Below, piece after piece: positions 1 to 12,500 of a stretch of DNA of 64,000 nt; within the stretch, counting starts at the first letter, position 1; each line of letters starts with the position of its first letter. Location: positions 61,940,295 through 62,004,294 of the forward strand of contig NC_052507.1 of assembly GCF_014356525.2 (NCBI RefSeq), read 5' to 3'. A program made the position numbers and the translations under genes. The DNA is from Nilaparvata lugens. Its lineage: Eukaryota; Arthropoda; Insecta; Hemiptera; Delphacidae. Under the pieces are notes generated by a model. The model searched no databases. It was given only the letters and a program-made list of their open reading frames with translations, and had not been told where the DNA came from.

Positions 1-1019
1 TCGAAAATAAAAAGTCTGTGAGCACTTCAATGTTATTAATGAAGAATTCTATTTCTTTGAAGAATTTGGTTGAACTTATAGCAAGAGAGTACTAATACTG
101 TAAAATAATGATTCCAGTGTTTCCCAAAAAATGTATTAGCTGTAGAATAAACATATTTCAACTTTTTATTTAATAAAAATAAACTTATTTTTATATTATT
201 TTTGTCTTCTTGTGTGAAATTTTATTGAGGAAGCTGAAATTGAATCACAATTTCTTTGTCTCTATTTTTACTGGATAATATCGAGTATGACAACCTTTTT
301 CAACCAATGAATTGTCATAGTATTTGAAATACTATATTACACAAGATGTAAAAAGTTCTATACCGTACTTGTTGGTTGACGCTTTACAGTATTGAGTATA
401 AAGGTTCAATTCTCTATCTACTGCTGCGCTGTGTGGATTGAGAGTTGGTGTGTGGCTGTGTGTGAGAAAGAGAGAGAGATATTGATTGATTGATTGATTT
501 TTTGATAGTGTGCTGGGTCTTGACAGAACCATTACACAAAAAAAGCATAACAAAATATATATCTAGATAATGGAACAAAATAAACGATAGTATCATGAAC
601 AAAGTAGTATTAATGAAATTGTGAATAATCCAGATAATCAAACAAAATAAATGATAGTATCATGATCAAAATAGTATTAATGCAATTAAGAAAAAGAAAA
701 ATTAGTAGATAATTGGAAAATGACAGATTAATTGTTATAATTATAAGATAGCAGAAAGCTGTATCCAGGAGGAAGGGAGAATAGAGAAAAATAAGGGGAC
801 AGGGGGAAGAGATGAAGAAGGAAAGTTAAACATATATAAGACATAATAGATTGAAAAAACACTTAAAAATTTACATTAGAAACAGAAAACTTCCCTTTCT
901 AATATAAGTTTATAAGTGTTTTCAATCTATTTAAGTCTTGTGTCTCCTGTTTCAATTTATATTACAAACTTTAAAGTGTCTTCTGTTATGTGCTAACATG
1001 TAAGATAAATATTATCTTC
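1..1019. other. Non-coding AT-rich flank
   Basis: I see no gene here. The stretch is AT-rich with a short TTGA-type microsatellite near 480-500. Short open frames carry no recognisable domain. Confidence 0.5.
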
Positions 1020-1665
1020 AGACTCAGGGTACAGCCATGGGAGCTAGGATGGCACCATCCTATGCAAACCTGTTCATGGGCATCCTTGAACAGGATCTTC
1101 TTTCTAAACAAACCCTTTCCCCCCTGATATGGCTCTGTTTCATTGACGACATATTCCTCACATGGCCTCATGGACATGATACCCTCTCCCACTTTCTCAA
1201 TCAACTCAACTCCAGCTACTCTGTCTCCTTCACCTGGAATATCTCTGAATCCTCCATCAACTTCCTAGATGTCAACATAATCCTTTCCAACTCCAATGCC
1301 TTATCCACCAATACTTTCACCAAATCCACCCACACTCAACAGTTCCTACACTTTGAGAGTTGCCATCCCTACCACATCAAAAGATCCCTCTCAATCTGAG
1401 GCCAAAAGGTTTGCAGTGATCCCCACCATCTTGACCAGTACCTCAAAAATCTCCACCAATCTCTCCTGAAATGTAACTATCCTGAAAGGTTGTTACAGAA
1501 ACAAATCTCCACCAAAACTGGCACAAATCCAACCACAAAAAAATCCCAAATCCCACAAACTCCAAAGCTCTGTACCACCTACTTCCCTGGAATTGAAAAC
1601 CTCAAACCTGTCCTTGAAGATCAGTTCCATGTCGTCTCCTCCAATCCCTCTACCAAACGAACTAT
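1020..1665 (+). pseudogene. Penelope-like element reverse transcriptase fragment
   Basis: This is a remnant of a Penelope-like retroelement RT. The frame opening at 1037 has the primer-grip/palm signature MGARMAPSYANLFMG, then FIDDIF, the metal-binding Asp pair of motif C, then SINFLDVNI. All are typical of the C-terminal half of PLE reverse transcriptases. The frame stops at 1399, but RT-like sequence continues in a shifted frame (a cysteine/SDPHH-like stretch, then LLQKQ from about 1490). At least one break therefore separates the two parts. The N-terminal RT, the GIY-YIG endonuclease and the LTR-like ends are not seen. It is a dead fragment downstream of the host GGT gene, in opposite orientation. 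Confidence 0.75.
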
Positions 1666-1795
1666 GGCCGGAGGTGGTGGATTTTTGCGAGTAAACCAAG
1701 CTTGTCGTGTGCATGAAGCAACAAGCTGGATCGAAAAAAGACCTAGTTTGTCGTCGTCCCAGTTTGACGAAATAGCCCAATTTGTCCCATTTTCA
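1661..1795 (+). repeat. Dispersed repeat Z, copy 1
   Basis: The stretch from about 1661 (GGCCGGAGGTGGTGGATTT) to about 1795 recurs inverted at 61880-62005 with only scattered differences. It abuts the Penelope-like fragment on one side and repeat family W on the other. It could be a 3' end shared by mobile elements. No coding potential is recognised. Confidence 0.7.
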
Positions 1796-1927
1796 CTTTC
1801 CTTGCCCTATTACCATAGGTAAGGAAAGTATTGCTTTCCGAAAAAAAAAATAAGGTACCCCAATTTCTAAATTTCTATACGTTTCAAGGTCCCCTGAGTC
1901 CAAAAAACTGGTTTTTGGGTATTGGTC

Positions 1928-1997
<70 letters not shown>

Positions 1998-2640
1998 AGT
2001 GTATGTGCGTCTGTGTACACGATTACTCATCTCCCAATCAACGGAATGACTTGAAATTTGGAACTTAAGGTCCTTTAACTATAAGGATCCGACACGAACA
2101 ATTTCGATCAAATGCAATCCAAGATAGCGGCTAAAAAGGCGAAAATTTTGTCAAAAACAGGGGTTTTCGTGATTTTCTCGGAAACGGCTCCAACGATTTT
2201 GATCAAATTCATACCTAAAATAGTCATTGATAAGCTCTATCAACTGCCACAAGTCCCATATCTGTAAAAATTTCAGGAGCTCCGCCTCATCAATGCAGAT
2301 AGATTCCCAATTATCAGGCTTCAGATACAATTGAAACAAAAAAAATCAAGTGGAGTAGATTAAGAATGAAAATCTCTACAATTAAAATTGAAAATAAGCT
2401 TTAAATTCGAGAAAATGTGATTATTCAATTGCAAATTATTGTTGATTCTATTAAATCATTCACTATGAAGAGATAGCAGACCTCATGTGTGTCTTCTGCG
2501 TTATTGCCCTGTCACCAGCTGACTCAAATCTTTGAATAGTAGACTTGAGATGCGCGGGAACACTAGCGTCAGGTGATGAATTTTCATAACGGCAAGAAAA
2601 GTTGTGTGAGTGCGCCACACCAGATTTTTTTTCTGGTTAT
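1796..2640 (+). repeat. Dispersed repeat family W, copy 1, with (GT)n core
   Basis: The unit is TTTCCTTGCCCTATTAC, a constant block ending GGTATTGGTCTGTATG, a pure (GT)n tract at about 1931-1994, then a constant block with GGATCCGACACGAACAATTT and a region ending near a CTCCGCC motif. The same order and sequence recur at about 16360-17720. This is a dispersed non-coding repeat with an internal microsatellite. The long open frames over the (GT)n are artefacts. Confidence 0.8.
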
Positions 2641-3350
2641 TCGCGCCAATCAGAAGTTATTTGCGCCAATTTGTAGTGAATTTGAACGTATGTTTCGTAA
2701 AACTTGAAGAATGATATTTTTTATTAATAATTATAAGAATTATTCTTATACTTCTTTGCTATTCTTATTTTCAATAAAACATTTGCAAAGAAAAATGCAG
2801 TAAAATTGAAAAACGATTAGAGAACAACCAAAAAATTTCACCTTGCTGATCTGCTCAAAAATGTGCTTTTAAATTTCTTGCTATAGCAAAATTGGATGAT
2901 AGTTGGAAGAATGTATTGCAGAATAAATATCATGAAAAACATTTTTTCATTCTTATATAATAATCCACATTATTAATATTGATTTCATTAGCAACATAAT
3001 ACATATTTTTATGAATATTATAAAATACAAATTATTTACCATATCGATCCACTACCTTATTGTTTAAATAACTAAAAAATATTATGTATAATAATTTTAT
3101 CCACCTCTTTTTTATTTTAAAGTGTTAATCAATTACTTCTCTATAAAGAATGTTACTTGAGTTTTACATACTTACTTGATTATATTGATGGTCACTCTCT
3201 CCAAAGTAAGTTTTACTATTAAACCCGTTTACCAATGTATGGTTGAGTTCATTATAATGTGTTTTAATTGAGTCAGGTGATGGTTTAAACTAAAATTTGA
3301 GTTTACATTTTTTGGAGAAAGCTATCCTATCTCTACTTCTATCACGTGTT
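2641..3350. other. GGT 3' flank, no other gene seen
   Basis: AT-rich DNA downstream, on the minus strand, of the stop codon of the GGT-like gene at 3351-3353. It probably contains the 3'UTR. I did not identify a definite polyadenylation signal or any open frame with a recognisable domain. Confidence 0.4.
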
Positions 3351-3506
3351 TTAATAACCATCACAGGCCCCATTAATATACCAATCTGAATATGCTTGGA
3401 ATGTGTCTTTATTTTTTCGTGTAATTATTGATATTCCAGATGCTCTGGCTTCCTTCTGCATGCTGTAGCAGTAGGGGTCTCCTGACGACATTTTAGTGAT
3501 GGTGTC
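3351..3506 (-). CDS. GGT-like terminal exon e
   Basis: The acceptor is ATTTTGACAG before 3506, and the TAA stop is at 3351-3353. It is 156 nt, 52 codons, phase 0, compatible with exon d. It ends in YSDWYINGACDGY, resembling the A-SD-RK-G--GY tail of GGTs, though the usual RK is absent. The GH motif normally between exons d and e is not visible, so either the region is divergent or one small exon is missing. Confidence 0.65.
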   Translation of the reverse strand, partial: DTITKMSSGDPYCYSMQKEARASGISIITRKNKDTFQAYSDWYINGACDGY

Positions 3507-6500
3507 CTGTCAAAATACATTAGGAAGTTTTGTTGAATTAAATAAAATTATCAAGGTGTAGAGACAATTATTTTTATAACAATAAGTAGGCTCTAGGGTG
3601 ATGCCACATCCACTTTCACCTAGTGCGAACAAATGACGACGAGCGTGAGTGTGGCTTTTGCCAGTGCTCGCCTTCATTTGCTTTCACTCCAATTTTTTTC
3701 GAGGTGAGGCGAGTGAAGGCAAGTGACTAGCCGAGCATCCATGAATAGTCACATTGCAGTGTGGATGTGCGACTTGGTGAGAGTGTGGACAATAGGAATG
3801 AGTGGTTTATATTTATGTGCCATCGAAAGTGTCAAGGCTCCTAAACGGAAAAATACGGAAAAATCGAAATCCATATATTTAGTGCAGTTGTAGGATTATA
3901 GGTACTGAAAGTTCAATTTTTTTCAATTAAAAAATTAATCTATTTCGCACAACATGATTATATTATTACTAACATTGTAACCAGCTAAAAATAATGAAAA
4001 AAAACTATGAAAATACAACTTTTAATATAATTTGTTTTGCTGTGTAAGACAAAAACATGAAGCGAAATAAAAATGGGCACACCTAGGCATGAGCCCTATT
4101 GGCGTGGACTTCTCTTCAAAATAAAATGAATTGGAAGTCAATCTCAAGAACGGCCTCAAGACTGAAAAAATGAGATTTTTATCATGCTTTTTTCTGTGTT
4201 GGTCTCATATAATGGAGGAGACTCTTAAGATGTAAGAATGAAGACTGTTAAATATCACTTCGCATTTTTCCTCATTTCATTTTTGTATTAAGCACGCATG
4301 TCTCAGCTGTTAGTTCAATGCTTGATGTCAGCTGCCTACTAGATTATGTCTGCTCTGGTGAAAGAAATAAGCTCTCTCTCGTGTTTATTTAGCATTTCAT
4401 ATGTTTTATTTATTTTGAATATGTTCATTTCTTATTTCTTCATTTTGCAAATTACTGCGAGGAGATTCTTATCTTTGAATTCTTCATATCTCTTGGCATA
4501 TTTGTTGTTAGCGGTTCATGTTGGCATTGGTTTTCGCCATGATCCCGGTTTTACATTAATTTGCTCTGACTTCACTTCCTTCTTCCGCTTGTTAAAATGT
4601 CTTCAACTTCTACACCTTGCTTGGGTCTTGTAAAAAATGTTTATTTTTCATCCCCTTTTTGAATATGTAGCCTTTCAGCATTATAAAAATTGTTCTCTTA
4701 TGTTTTTTGATTGTTCGAAACATCATTCCCAGTTTTAAAGTGCTTCCTGCTCAGTTTAGTTTGCATTTGCTTTGAGTTGTAACGTGCTCATGTCAACAAG
4801 GAAACTCTCAACTTCTTCAAAGTTTTCATCAACTTCTTCATCTTGGGATTGTACTAAATCCATTACCTGCTTTATTCACAATGAATAAAGGGGGTCTCTA
4901 CTCATCACTTCATCATCTCGGGGATTGTACTAAATCCATTTCCTGCTCTATTCACGTTGGATAAAGGGGATCTCTACTCATCAAATTCATCATCTTGTGG
5001 AGTCTACTTCCAATCCTGTCCTTACACAGTTAAGGAAGGGTCCTCCTGCTTACCTCATTCATGGGAATATTCTACTCTTTGAGGTCTTCTGTCCAAGTCG
5101 CACGCCAAACGTCTGCCGTAGCCAACTTCACTTTTGAGAAGCATTGAGCTGTATCCACTGTTCCAGATACTGGGAAATACCATCCAGGTTTTCTATTCAG
5201 GTCAAGTTTTTAATTCTTTTTATTCACGTATTTGAGTCTTTAATAAGGATTCATTCATTCCAATTTTTAATCACTTGTTCAACATTTACTATTTATGTTG
5301 GGTTATGTCCTCCAGTTTGAGATCTTAATCATAACTTGTCAAGTACAGTCTACATACAAGTATTTTTGACTATTGAATGATTTTTTCTATTCCCGGCTTT
5401 GTCAACTTTTTCTATTCCCGGCTTTGTCAACTCAATATCATTGATTATCTTGTCTTGTCCATGATAAATGACTAAACATGAACAAATGTATTCTTTAACT
5501 CTTGATTGACCAATGTCAAGTTGTTAGGTTGCTTAATATTTTTGTAACCTCATTTCATTTTATTGTTTCTATTATCTTCAAGTATTCAACTTGAGTTACT
5601 TCTTAGTAATCAATTGTTAGTTATTTTTCTTTATTTTTGGATCTGCACTTGAAGTTCAGGTGTAATTTCAGTTTTGAAATGTCATATCTTTATCCAATTT
5701 GTTTACATTTTTAGGCTAGCTATTAACCTAGCCTTTTCTCTTTTTCACCTTCCTTCAGAATCACATTTCTGTAATTACCATTAGGAATATCTGTGTTTCA
5801 ATGATGAAAGTTCAAATTTGTACATTTCATAATTATTATTAGTTCACTCCAGATTGTTTTAGGTTCACAGACAAACATTCGTTTAATCCTGGTTTTTGAT
5901 ACAGTATACTATTTTCAATAATTTTTCTTTTGAATTGATTTATTTTTCTTAGCTTCAACTTTTTAATTTTCCAAATTCCTGTGATAATTCTCTATTGAGC
6001 TCTTCTGAGTGTCATAATCGAATAATTTGTTATTTTTCTATTATTTCAATTTTTCAAACTTTATTGTTTTTTTGGTCTGACATCAGACATCATAATTGTC
6101 AACTTTTTAGAAATTGTGGATTTATGTTTTCAAATTTAATAGCACTCTTAAACATTTTGCACTTTACTTTGTTCTCTAGGAAATTCTTATGAAATTTCTA
6201 TTACTTGTTGTTGGTTATTGTTTTAATTACAATATCATTCATATATTTTTTGATTATCTATTGTAATTAATTCCACCTAACTTATATTTTTTACCTTTTT
6301 CAATAATTGTCTTTTGAGCATTAAAATTGCTTATTCAACTACTTTGGTGTTGACAACCTTTTTTCCCTTTATCTACAATCCCTTGAGCTACCAAAGTTGC
6401 CATCTACCTTTTTGCATGGACAAGCTATTGGCCAAGGCAAGTGCATGCACAAGGGTGCACCAGTATTTATTATATTAATTTTTCTGTCCATCCATTCTTA

Positions 6501-9500
6501 TATCAGCCTTTCAATCATTTTCTCTATCTTCATTCATTTCTATAGTCCACTAGTTTTGGGCAGAAAATTCAATATAAATTGGTCCACCGGGCCTTTGATT
6601 TGGGCCACAAGATCGACCAGACCATTTTCAATTGATCTTGACCATTTTAGGCCTCACCGGCATACTTACAACAAATGTCAGGTGGTGTTAATTCTACTGT
6701 GTTATTTTTTCCTCAAAGATTTTGTATGTTTCTTAGGATATTCATTAACTAATGCATATTGTTCTATCAGGGTGTGCTGTGACACGTTTCTACCATGCTG
6801 ACCTGCGTCACCCTCTTTCAACTGCGCAATCTGGAAGCTACCATCACCTGCTTCAAAGCAAAGCATCCTTGCTTCAGATGCAGACTTCCAGAGCTACAAA
6901 TCTCAAAGCTCATTGTGCAGATTAACATCGCCGCTATTGTAAGGTATCTCTCCTCGTATTTGGAACAGTTTGAATTGATCAAAAATGGCTCCTAAAGCCA
7001 CTTAGACTGATGTCATTGTCCGTCAATGGATGGGTGTTGCAAATTAATTTTTTCGAGTGTATGACAATCATATTGGAAGTAAAATTACCAATAGTGATGA
7101 ACATAGAAAACTACTAACAGTGGGCTCTCGCCTGACTAAACAAGAGTAATTGTATGATAATTTCTACTTTCAAATTGATCAAGAGACAGTTGATCACTAA
7201 AATTACTATACTATGTGAGTCTTTTGAATGTCAACAGGCACAACAGTGCTCAGCATGTGAACATGTCTCAAGACATGTTCATCATCAATCCAACCTTAGC
7301 CTTGTTGCCCAATCAGGCACCTGTTGTCACTCATTATGCAGCAGCAGCTCCTATCTCTAATCCAACATCAGGTTCAGGGTCCACAGTTAATCAGCCGCCA
7401 GTGGTTTCTCAATCTCAACCACTCTGGCAGCCTGAATACTCTCCTGCTATTCAATTTCAAGGTTTTAAATTACCTGAATTCGAGTTACCAAATTTTGATG
7501 GTGTATTTTCTCGTTGGTTAGAGTATCACTCATCCTTCTCCATCATTGTCGCTGATAATATATCAGTAGCTCCTAGTGTAAAATTTGAATATATAAAAAG
7601 ATCACTAAGTGGATCATCTTAAATGTTCCACATGGGCAGTTTGATTTGGCATGGTCTCTACTAAAGCAACATTATGACAATCCTAGGCTTATTGCTGACA
7701 ATCATGTTGGAGTAATCTTGAATCCTCCCAATTTGAACACCAATTCCGCTCAGTCTTGGAGAGCCTTTATTGATCACTTGAAACCTCACATCTTTGCTTT
7801 ACAATCACTTGATCTGGGTATTGATATAAAAAATCTATTGTACATGTATATATTTGTCTCACGTTTTGATTCCCGTACCCTGAGGGATTGGTAGAGATAC
7901 AATTCACTCCATACCGTTCCATCAATGGAAAATCTATGGGATTTTATGGAATCACAACATAAGGTCACACAAGCTGTCATATCTAGTACTGTAAATAATA
8001 CTCATTTATTACACAAGCCTACTAATATTAGTAATAATGTCAAATCAATTCAACCCTCATCTAAGCTGGGTAGTCAGCAACACTCTGTTCCTATTACTCA
8101 AAAGTGATTTGCTTGCTTGTTCTGTAAAGATATAACTCACAATGTCTTCAATTGTCCCTTGTTCTTGAAGATCTCTCCTGTTGATAGAAGGGATGCTGTA
8201 AAAAGGAAATCACTCTGTTTTAATTTTTTGAAGCCTTCTGTTCAAGGTCACTCCTGTCTTGGCTCCTGCTGTCAATGCGGAAATTTGCATAATACACTCC
8301 TCCATGATGCCATGTCACATCTTAAGGGTAATGGTAGAAATATTGTCACTTCAAATACTATCTAATCATCCTTGGCACAGTCTGTTGGAAGGCTGAATGC
8401 AACTTCTATCAGTTCTAAAACAAACTCTCAAGTCGCGCTTAATTCTATTGGAGAATTCAGTGGCCATGTGTCTGTTGGTCAACCTCCTATCTCTAATTCT
8501 CACTCAAATAGTAAGCTCAATCGTGCAGCCAATCTACAAGCATTATTTCTGCCTGTAGGAACTTCTGATGCTGCCATCAACGTTCACTCCAGTTCTAATT
8601 CATCTGTAAATGGTAGTATTATGTCTATTTCGATTATGCCAACTGCTGAGGTCATTGTGTTTGACTCAAGTGGTCAGTCTATTTCATGTCATGCACTCTT
8701 AGATACAGGTAGTGATTCTAATCTTGCAAGTGAGAGACTAGCTGCTCGTCTTGCTCTACCTGCAATTCATAGTAATAAATTGATTCATACTGTTTCTGGT
8801 AATTTGACTGGGTCAAATATTGCTCATAGCATCAAGGTACAGTCAACCGACCAGTCTTGGTCTGCATTTGAAGAATGTCTTGTTGTAAACAAAATATCTC
8901 TCAATCTTGCTCCTGCCAACATTGATATTGACAGATTCAACATCCCAAAGAATATTCACTCAGCTGATAAAAACTTCTCTCAATCCAAGGGCATTGATCT
9001 TCTGCTAGGCACTTCCATGTTTGCAGCTGTAATGACATGCAGACAAATGTCTGTTGCTCCTGGTTCCATCCTTCGAAATACCTTGTTAGGTTGGATCATT
9101 TTTGGTCAAATGGAACTCATTCAACCCACAATTTGTCATAATCATGTTCATTCTAACTTCATCTCAAGCCTTGATTTATCTAATCAGCTAGAGCGTTTTT
9201 GGAAATTTGAGGATTTGTCAAATATGATTCCTACATCACCAGAACAGGTGAATATAGAAAAACACTATGACAAAGCTACAGTCAGATGTGATGATGGTCA
9301 TTTCATGGTAACCTTGCCTCGTAAGGACAATGCTTTTGCCTTAGGCTCTTCCAAGTTTTAAGCACATACATGTTTCCTTTCTCTTGAGAAACGGTTTGAG
9401 AGAAATCCTGAGTTAAAACATCAATATGTCGAGTTCATGTGCAAATATCAAGAATTGAACCACATGTCACCTGTCCCACCTCTTGAAGCAAATGAACCTG

Positions 9501-12500
9501 CATATTTTATACCACATCATGCTGTTCTTAAATTATCATCTTTGTCAACCAAACTTGGGGTCGTTTTTGATGCTTCCACAAAAGCTTCATCTAATATCTC
9601 ACTCTACAATGTACTTTTTTCTGGACATTGTGTTCAACCAGATCTTTTTGATTTTGTATTACGTTTTCGTATGCATAAGGTTGCGTTCATTTCTGATGTA
9701 GCCAAGATGTATAGAATGGTGTAACTTAATCCTTCTGACAGAAACTTGCATAGGATTTTTTGGCGTGAAGATCCTTCATTACCACTGCAACAGTTTTGTT
9801 TAAACACAATCACTCATGGAACTGCACCAGCTGCCTTTCTGGGAACCCGCACCTTGAATAAAATCGCTGAAACAGAATCTACTGAGAGTTCTCCTGTCTA
9901 TCAATCAATACACAGGGATTTTTACATCAACGACTCTATTTTGGGGGGACCAAATATTGCCGAAGCTATCTCCTTATCACAATAATTGATTTGTACACTC
10001 CAACGTGGAGGTTTTGAACTGAAAGTCTATGTCCAGCTCACAAGAACTTCTGAATACTATTCCTATTCCTATTCCTATTCCTATTCCTAATAATACTATT
10101 ATTATTTATGACCCTCTAGGTTTAGTGAATCCTATTATTGTATTACCTAAAATAATAATTCAAAAATTGTGGCTGTTGAAACTGGATTGGGATGACAAGC
10201 TTCCACCCGACTTACTGAAACAATGGCTAGAGATTTTTCATCAATTGTAAGATATTTCAAAAATGTCCATTAGTTGTTATATACTTCATACTCAACAGGA
10301 TTCTGTAATTGAATCACATGGATTCTCAGATCCCAGCTCAGCAGCTTATGGTGCTTGTGTGTATGTTCGTTCTATTTGTAATAATGTTGTGCAGACACTA
10401 CTTTTGTGTTCAAAATCTCGTATCGCTTCATTGAAGGTATTCACTATTCCTAAGTTAGAATTGTGTGCTGCTCTTTTATTATCATGCTTGATTCAGCATG
10501 TTATTAATGGGTTTGATTTATTAAAAATTTCCATTCTCAATGTAATCTTGTGGACGGATTCTACTACTGTCTGTAGCTGGATTCATACTATTCCTAATAA
10601 AAAAGACGTTTTTGTAGCAGTTAGGATCGCTGAAATCCAGGAAAATATCTCACAATTTGTATGGAAACATATTGGGACTTCAGACAATCCTGCCGATATT
10701 GTTTCTCACAGTTCAACTCCTGCTGAACTTATTGATAACAATCTTTGGTGGCATGGACCCAATTGGTTAGCAAGCACAGACAAGTGTTTTTCATCTTTCT
10801 CTGAAAGGTCTATTCCAGCTCCAATGAAGACTGTTCTGGTTAACAATGTTTCAGAATCTGTTTTTTCATCTGTACTGTCATGTTGTTCTAGTTATTCAAA
10901 AATTATTAATACTGTTGCCTATGTTTTGCGTTCTACAAATAACTTATGGCATCCTGATGCACGTCGTTCCAACGATACTTTATCACCTTCCAAACTGGTT
11001 GATGCAGAACTTCACATAGTGAAATCAGTTCAAGAAGAATGTTTTAGTTCTGAGTTGAAATTATCGCGTGCCAACAATGTTTTGAATTGCAGTAGTGAAT
11101 TACAATCTTTGTCTCCTTTTATTCACACAGATAATTTACTTGGAGTTGGTGGTAGGTTGAAAAATGCTGATGTAGCCTTTGATTATGCCTAGCAAGCATA
11201 AGTTTACTAAAGCCTTGATTATTGATATCCATCATAGATTATGTCACGCTGGCATTCAAGCCACTATGGCCTCCTTACAACAACATTTTTGGATTTCTTC
11301 TACCAGATGTACAATCAAAAGTATTTTGCGTCAATGTATCAAATGTTTTCGATTTACACAATAATCTACAGGTGAACAAATCATGGGCCAGTTGCCTGCC
11401 ATTTGCATTAACATTGAGTCACCATTTTTAAATACAGGCTTGGATTACATGGGCCCTTTCAGTTTACATCTAGGGGGTCCCGAATCTTGTACTATTACCA
11501 AGGCGTACATAGCACTCTTTGTGTGCATGGTCACATGCGCTGTACATTTAGAAATCATATCTGAACTTTCTACAAAATCTTTTCTTGCCGCACTATCACG
11601 TTTTGTTTCAATAAGAGGTTTACCAAATTCAATTCATTCTGATAATCGAACAGCTTTTGTAGGAGCTGATAATGAGCTCAAGGATTTGCATCAATTTCTT
11701 TCTTCTTCTCAAAACTAATGGGTTCTTCTAAACGCAGCTTCCAGCTTCAGAATAGATTGGAAGTCAATCTTCATTGCCCCTCAAGCGCCACATCAAGGTG
11801 GTTTGTGGGAAAGATCTATAAGAAGTTTTAAGAATATTTTCAAAATCGTCACTAGACAACAAGTGTTGAATCTTGAAGGAATGCTTACGCTTAGTGCTCA
11901 AGTTGGTGCCATACTCAATTCTAGGCCTTTGGTTCCTCTCTCCAAGGATCCTCATGATTTGTTCTATTTATCACCAGGTCACTTTCTTATAGGACAACCT
12001 CTTAATGCATTGCCTTCAAGACAGTATAAGACTAAACATATAAATCATTTAGCTCGTTGGCAAAGGGTTTCGGAAATGAATAGTCAACTTTGGGAAAGGT
12101 GGTCTCAAGAGTATTTGGTGACTCTCAATAAAAACATAAATGGACCTCTCAATCACCAAATATCACCGTTGGAACACTTGTGTTACTTGAGGACCCTGGG
12201 ACTCCTCCTACAGTCTGGAAGTTAAGTTGTATAACTGAAGTGTTTCCAGGCCCTGATAATAAGGTTCGTGTGGTTATGGTCTTAACTGATATGGGCTACA
12301 GTTGGTGTAGAGTTGATAGCTATGGTACTATTGCTGTCTGTTGAGACCAGGACTGGAAGCAGCTCAAAGCACCTAAATAAAAGCCAATTCTTTTGTGTCG
12401 ACATCTATGGAGGTGGCTGTGGGAGGTTGGGTGACAAGGACTTTGACTTCGAAGCATTGGTCAAATGAGCTATCACTAGCATTGCAGCACCATTGCCAAT

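Noticed and set aside
6397..6995. Open frames of 134 and 66 residues near the end of the 5' LTR
   Set aside because: They run across the LTR/internal border and show no domain.
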